Assembly (NCBI GenBank): GCA_937920005.1
Contig: CALETF010000186.1
Location: 1-11,562 of the forward strand
DNA length: 11,562 bases
DNA from: an uncultured Candidatus Altimarinota bacterium
Lineage (GTDB): Bacteria; Patescibacteriota; Gracilibacteria; BD1-5; JAGOOR01
Direction of reading: 5' to 3'
Shown: piece after piece, positions 8,818 to 11,562 of the stretch
How the letters are laid out: each line of letters begins with the position of its first letter
How positions within the stretch are numbered: position 1 is the stretch's first letter
The notes under the pieces: generated by a model
What the model was told of the DNA's origin: nothing
Database searches by the model: none
Seen by the model: only the letters and a program-made list of their open reading frames with translations
Made by a program: the position numbers and the translations under genes

Positions 8818-9789
8818 TTAGACACCAATATAATTTTTGAGTCGTGCTAATACTTCATCGAGACGTTTTTGCATCTTCGCATTGCCACGTCGAACTGGCT
8901 CAAAGAGCTCATCATCTGAGAGCTTATTGAGCTCTGCGTACGCGTCACGATAAGGAGTCAAAAATCTATCGAGGATAGCATGGAGTTCTTGTTTTGCGTG
9001 TCCGTACCCATAACCACCTTTTTTGTACTTTGTGCGAATTTCCTCTATTTCTTTTTTCTCGCCAAATGTTTTGATCAGCGCAAAAACATTGCACGTCTCT
9101 GGATCTTTTGGTTCTTCGAGCGTTTTATCGTCTGTTGGGATACCTGCAATTTTTTTCTTGAGATCAGCCGAGCTCTCAAACATACTGATGTAGTTGTTGT
9201 AGGACTTGCTCATCTTGCGACCATCGAGGCCAGGAATCACTGCAACTGAAGAATCAATTATTGCTTCAGGTTCTTTTAAAATATCTTTTCCATAGTGATG
9301 ATTCACATATCTCGCCATATCCCGCGCCATCTCGAGATGCTGTTGTTGGTCCTTACCAACTGGCACGACATCGACATCATACCCGATAATATCCGCTGCC
9401 ATCAGGATTGGATAGTCGAATGTTCACATGTTAAGGTCAGTTCCTTTATTTTCTGCATCCTTAAATGTGTGCGCTCTGAGCATGAGCGAATACGGTGTAA
9501 AACACGAGAGAATCCAACTGAGTTTTGTCAGCCCAACAATATCTGATTGTCGGAAAATGGTGACTTCTGTATCTCGACCGAGGACCGCGAGATAGGCGAT
9601 GAGTCCGTTGCGGATATTTTCGTTCAGGACTCTGCCATCACGGATAGACGTCAGCGCATGGAGATCAGGGATAAATATCGCTGTATCGTATTTTTTTGCT
9701 TGTTCAGCAAGTGGAAGCATTGCCCCCATGAGATTGCCAATATGTGGAAAGGTACCGGTCGGTTTGATACCTGTGAGCATTCGTTTCAT
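8818..9789 (-). CDS. trpS: Tryptophanyl-tRNA synthetase
   Basis: A 323-residue class I aminoacyl-tRNA synthetase of normal TrpRS length that charges tRNA-Trp. The ATP site signatures are both present: PTGTFPHIGN (residues 10-19, HIGH-like) and GRKMSKS (190-196, KMSKS). MAADI (130-134) and VGKDQQQH (144-151) are typical TrpRS sequences. TGA at 9426-9424 encodes G122 in N-M-G-T-F-D-Y-P-I-L-M, a position that is Gly in the family; read as stop it would split the enzyme in two. The retained KMSKS loop and C-terminal helices show an intact enzyme. It is the first gene of a leftward operon with the phosphoesterase and NMN adenylyltransferase. In this organism UGA is Gly, so TrpRS must serve UGG only. 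Confidence 0.97.
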
Positions 9790-9808
9790 AGAAAAAAGTA
9801 TACTTTGG

Positions 9809-9836
9809 AGTATACTCGTGAATAGTATTCCTACAA
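9809..9836 (-). promoter_or_regulatory. Predicted promoter of the trpS operon
   Basis: On the minus strand, TTGTAG (complement of 9831-9836), a 16 bp spacer, and TATACT (complement of 9809-9814). A second TATACT lies 12 bp closer to the gene (9797-9802). The octamer AGTATACT, itself a palindrome, occurs twice here (9797-9804 and 9809-9816) separated by TTGG. Start of transcription would fall within about 0-15 nt of the ATG, giving a very short leader. Confidence 0.5.
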
Positions 9837-9845
9837 GCGCACGTC

Positions 9846-10598
9846 ATGTACTCAACTCCTCACATCATCTCTAAGCCCATCTCCAACAATCGCCTCAACT
9901 TTGATGAACGGGGGAATAGAACTATTGTTGTGCCGAGTCTCATAGAGGGAACTATCGACGATGTCGCAATAGGAAACGAGACAGTGATCGAATGAGAAGT
10001 AGGTGGAAAAATCGTTGCTGGCAGATGACTCAAGCATTTTGTTTTTCTCAAAAATGCCAGAGTACCAACCTGGATTATGGATAATCACAATCATGCTTTT
10101 GCTTTCTGGCACGAAGCATATTGGAAATGATGGATAAAAAAATGAAGCCTTCTCGTCCATATCGACCAACACACGGATCTCGCTACACCAGGAAATTTTC
10201 CTGCTTGGAAACACCCAGAAAAAAGTCATGAAGGTATCATCGAAGAATACGTCAATACTGACCTCACAATAGCTGATTTTATTGTTCCTGCGCTCGCAAC
10301 AGGACTTATTCAAGACGCTCTTATGGTAACGGGAGAAGAAAAAACTGGAGCAGGAATTTTCTCGTGGAATGGTGAACTCAAAAAGAGAAATTCTGATAGT
10401 ATTATCGTTGATATAAAAAGCTATCCAAGTATTATCGTTGATATCGACCTCGATTATTTCTCGCAAGGGTTCGATGACGCGAAGACGCTTGAAACAACGA
10501 AATACTGGATAGAAAAAGCTGATACTATCACAGTTGCAACCAGCCCCCTCTTTATTAATCAAAAAAAAGCACTACAATATCTGGGAAGAATATTATAA
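9846..10598 (+). CDS. UPF0489 family protein (arginase-like metal motifs)
   Basis: A 250-residue protein with four TGA-Gly codons (9993, 10026, 10128, 10143). The core reads VPTWIMDNHNHAFAFW (73-88), LLVHIDQHTDL (102-112) and IVDIDLDYF (197-205). These match the UPF0489 family pattern (P-x-W-x-x-x-[ED]-H-[HN], HxDxHxDL, DIDLDFF), whose His/Asp motifs look like the dinuclear metal site of the arginase/deacetylase fold. The function of the family is not established as far as I know. The N-terminal 60 residues look like beta-strand-rich extra sequence. A 30-nt partial duplication (10398-10414 and 10428-10444) repeats SIIVDI just before the DLDYF motif. The ATG is the only usable start in frame: the open stretch upstream reaches a TAG at 9789-9791 and contains no other start codon. 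It is divergent from trpS and followed after 3 nt by the hydrolase-like gene. Confidence 0.78.
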
Positions 10599-10601
10599 AT
10601 T

Positions 10602-11189
10602 ATGGATTTTATAGATTTGTCACTACCGGATGCGAAAACTGTTATTATCAATTTTCCTGGTCGACCAATGACCCATGAGATTGAGACTCTTTCGCATCTA
10701 TGATGGCATGATAAATACAGAATTGTTGGACAGAAAATGAATGAGTTATGAGTCGGTTTTGTAGGCTGTCAGCAGAAGTATCATAATCACGAAATACAAC
10801 CACATACAGAGGAATGTCTGAGGATTCTTGAGGATCGCACAAGGGAAAAAATGGTGATCATCATGGCGAGTTCAGCTGGCGCAGGTGGCGTACTCGCCTC
10901 TCCCGTTGCACGAAAAATCGCACATGGTATGGTACTCCTCAATGCAAATCCCCGCAACGTCTGAAAGAAAATCGTGGACGCAGCTTTGGTAGACATCCCA
11001 TGCTGGATTGATTTTTATAATGGTTTTCAGGACTACCCGGAACACGCCGAATGGGCTGAGACAATAGCAAAAGAAGAGCACAGTTGAGAGAGAAATCATG
11101 CGAGGATCAACGGTGAGCATTCATTGACAGCTCAACAAGTTCTAGAGTGAGTACTCATGAGCTTGCGCAGGAGAAGTATCATCGAATAA
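10602..11189 (+). CDS. Alpha/beta-hydrolase-like protein
   Basis: A 195-residue protein with five TGA-Gly codons (10701, 10749, 10962, 11085, 11148) and a TAA stop. A strand (M-V-I-I-M) followed by A-S-S-A-G-A-G-G (89-96) looks like the nucleophile elbow of an alpha/beta hydrolase, with Ser91 in a small-x-Ser-x-Gly turn. A second strand (V-D-I-P-C-W-I-D-F-Y-N-G) leads to D144 in F-Q-D-Y-P-E-H-A, and H173 lies in G-E-H-S, the expected acid and histidine positions. The protein is small for the fold. Substrate is unknown. It starts 3 nt after the UPF0489 gene, so the two are probably translated from one mRNA and may act together. No membrane segment or signal peptide is visible. The triad is deduced by eye; fold assignment is moderate. 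Confidence 0.62.
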
Positions 11190-11192
11190 AGT

Positions 11193-11220
11193 TTGCAAAC
11201 ATCTCTCGTTCCTCTATAAT
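11193..11220 (+). promoter_or_regulatory. Promoter of tRNA-Cys
   Basis: TTGCAA at 11193-11198, a 16 bp spacer and a perfect TATAAT at 11215-11220, 10 nt before the first base of the tRNA. It lies immediately after the hydrolase stop codon. Confidence 0.75.
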
Positions 11221-11230
11221 CCCGTTACTT

Positions 11231-11304
11231 GGCGCCTTGGTAGAACGGTCATACAGGAGCCTGCAAAGCTCTGGAAGCCGGTTCGACTCCGGCAGGTGCC
11301 TCCA
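11231..11304 (+). tRNA. tRNA-Cys (anticodon GCA), CCA encoded
   Basis: The acceptor stem GGCGCCT pairs with AGGTGCC (one G-U pair). The anticodon stem GGAGC/GCTCT closes a seven-base loop CTGCAAA with GCA at 11263-11265. The T arm is GCCGG, TTCGACT, CCGGC. The discriminator base is T (U73), the main identity element of bacterial tRNA-Cys, and CCA is encoded at 11302-11304. It reads UGU and UGC; UGA in the same codon box must be read by a separate glycine tRNA with anticodon UCA, not found here. Confidence 0.96.
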
Positions 11305-11310
11305 AAATAA

Positions 11311-11340
11311 AATAAATCCCCAGAAATGGGGATTTTTTAG
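11311..11340 (+). terminator. Rho-independent terminator of tRNA-Cys
   Basis: AATCCCCA (11315-11322), GAAA loop (11323-11326), TGGGGATT (11327-11334), continuing as a T-run to 11338. The A-rich 5' flank means it could also act on the minus strand. The GAAA tetraloop matches the dnaK terminator. Confidence 0.88.
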
Positions 11341-11375
11341 TCTTCTCAATTTTCAAATCTTGAAAGCTAAGAAGA
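11341..11375. repeat. Imperfect inverted repeat (two-part hairpin)
   Basis: TCTTCT (11341-11346) pairs with AGAAGA (11370-11375), and inside it TTTCAA (11351-11356) pairs with TTGAAA (11360-11365) around ATC. It sits between the tRNA terminator and the high-GC tail. Purpose is unknown; with the neighbouring stem it could form part of a two-way terminator. Confidence 0.45.
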
Positions 11376-11417
11376 GTGGACGAGGGTGACGCTGGGCGCC
11401 AACTCGTCCGCGGGCTG

Positions 11418-11534
11418 TCAGGGATCCCACTTTGTTCGCGGGCGACCGCGAACAAAAACTTCGATGAAGGTCCCCGGCGCGATCAGAAACACCAAAAGCG
11501 TTCCGATCAAGATAATTACAATTACATCTTCCAT
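11418..11534 (-). CDS. Possible 38-residue single-pass membrane protein (standard-code stop)
   Basis: On the minus strand, AGGAGG (11545-11540) lies 5 nt before an ATG at 11534, the only well-spaced Shine-Dalgarno sequence in the window. The ORF encodes M-E-D, then about 17 hydrophobic residues (VIVIILIGTLLVFLIAP), then GTFIEVFV and a basic end RGRPRTKWDP, and stops at TGA (11420-11418). Under the TGA-Gly code it would run on for 17 more residues (55 in all) to TAG at 11367. GC content, the ribosome-binding site and the stop choice differ from every gene to the left, so this piece may belong to another organism or to foreign DNA. No family is recognised; it could be chance. Confidence 0.4.
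   Translation of the reverse strand: MEDVIVIILIGTLLVFLIAPGTFIEVFVRGRPRTKWDP
11431..11456. repeat. Perfect 11 bp inverted repeat in the high-GC tail
   Basis: TTTGTTCGCGG (11431-11441), four bases GCGA, then CCGCGAACAAA (11446-11456). No T-run follows on either strand, so it does not look like a usual terminator. It lies inside the small membrane-protein ORF. Confidence 0.6.
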
Positions 11535-11562
11535 GAAGCCCTCCTAGGACTGAGAATGCCAT

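Noticed and set aside
9852..10562. 236-codon minus-strand reading frame opposite the UPF0489 gene
   Set aside because: No recognisable motif, whereas the plus strand has conserved metal-site motifs and coherent TGA-Gly reading.
46..11189. TGA as tryptophan (code 4) or as selenocysteine
   Set aside because: TGA falls on conserved glycines (DnaK M-G-K, GRFQPFH, FHGC), TGG is used at Trp positions, and 39 TGA codons in unrelated proteins without SECIS-like hairpins rule out selenocysteine.
11147..11455. Small reading frames across tRNA-Cys and its terminator (one reads GVEPASRALQ)
   Set aside because: This is the well-known false translation of a tRNA-Cys gene; the tRNA explains the sequence.
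11353..11562. 69-codon minus-strand frame from the right edge
   Set aside because: Cys/Arg-rich translation with no domain, overlapping in another frame the better-supported 38-codon ORF with a Shine-Dalgarno sequence.

Overview
This 11.6 kb window is A+T-rich bacterial DNA that makes sense only if TGA is read as glycine (NCBI genetic code 25). That code is established for the candidate phyla Gracilibacteria (BD1-5) and Absconditabacteria (SR1), so the DNA most likely comes from that part of the CPR/Patescibacteria. The evidence is direct. dnaK begins ATG TGA and must read M-G-K-I-I-G-I-D-L-G. TGA also falls on the conserved Gly of the GRFQPFHIGH motif of an NMN adenylyltransferase, on the Gly before YPILMAADI in tryptophanyl-tRNA synthetase, and at a point in a metallophosphoesterase beyond which the family's normal C-terminus continues. 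I count 39 in-frame TGA codons in ten genes. Read with the standard code, most of the genes look broken; read with TGA = Gly, all ten are intact, with TAA or TAG stops.

Layout from left to right. (1) The last codons of an upstream gene (2-52), overlapping a class I SAM methyltransferase (46-771). (2) A CIRCE operator, a promoter, a monocistronic dnaK (877-2781) and its terminator. (3) A rightward operon of three exported proteins (2866-4629, 4633-5718, 5724-7361) with gaps of 3 and 5 nt. The first two share a C-terminal domain I do not recognise. The second and third share a cysteine-patterned helical N-terminal region. The third ends in a divergent Delta-60-type beta-propeller. (4) A leftward operon trpS (9789-8818), metallophosphoesterase (8814-7849), NMN adenylyltransferase (7847-7383), converging on the exported-protein operon. 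(5) Divergent from trpS, a rightward pair: a UPF0489 protein (9846-10598) and an alpha/beta-hydrolase-like protein (10602-11189). (6) A tRNA-Cys(GCA) with its own promoter and terminator. (7) From about 11376 the composition jumps to high GC. The only plausible gene there is a 38-codon membrane-protein ORF with a strong Shine-Dalgarno sequence and a TGA stop, unlike anything to its left. This may be a contig chimera or foreign DNA.

Expression signals have a recognisable style. Three promoters share the -35 hexamer TTGCAA with a 16-17 bp spacer. No intact gene in the recoded part has a correctly spaced Shine-Dalgarno sequence, and the exported-protein operon is predicted to be leaderless. The two clear terminators both carry GAAA tetraloops. 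TGA-Gly is rare in the conserved intracellular enzymes and DnaK (one each) but frequent in the exported and accessory genes.

The best candidate for something undescribed is the three-gene exported operon. Known members of these phyla are host-associated or epibiotic, so a cell-surface or host-contact role is a reasonable but unproven inference.
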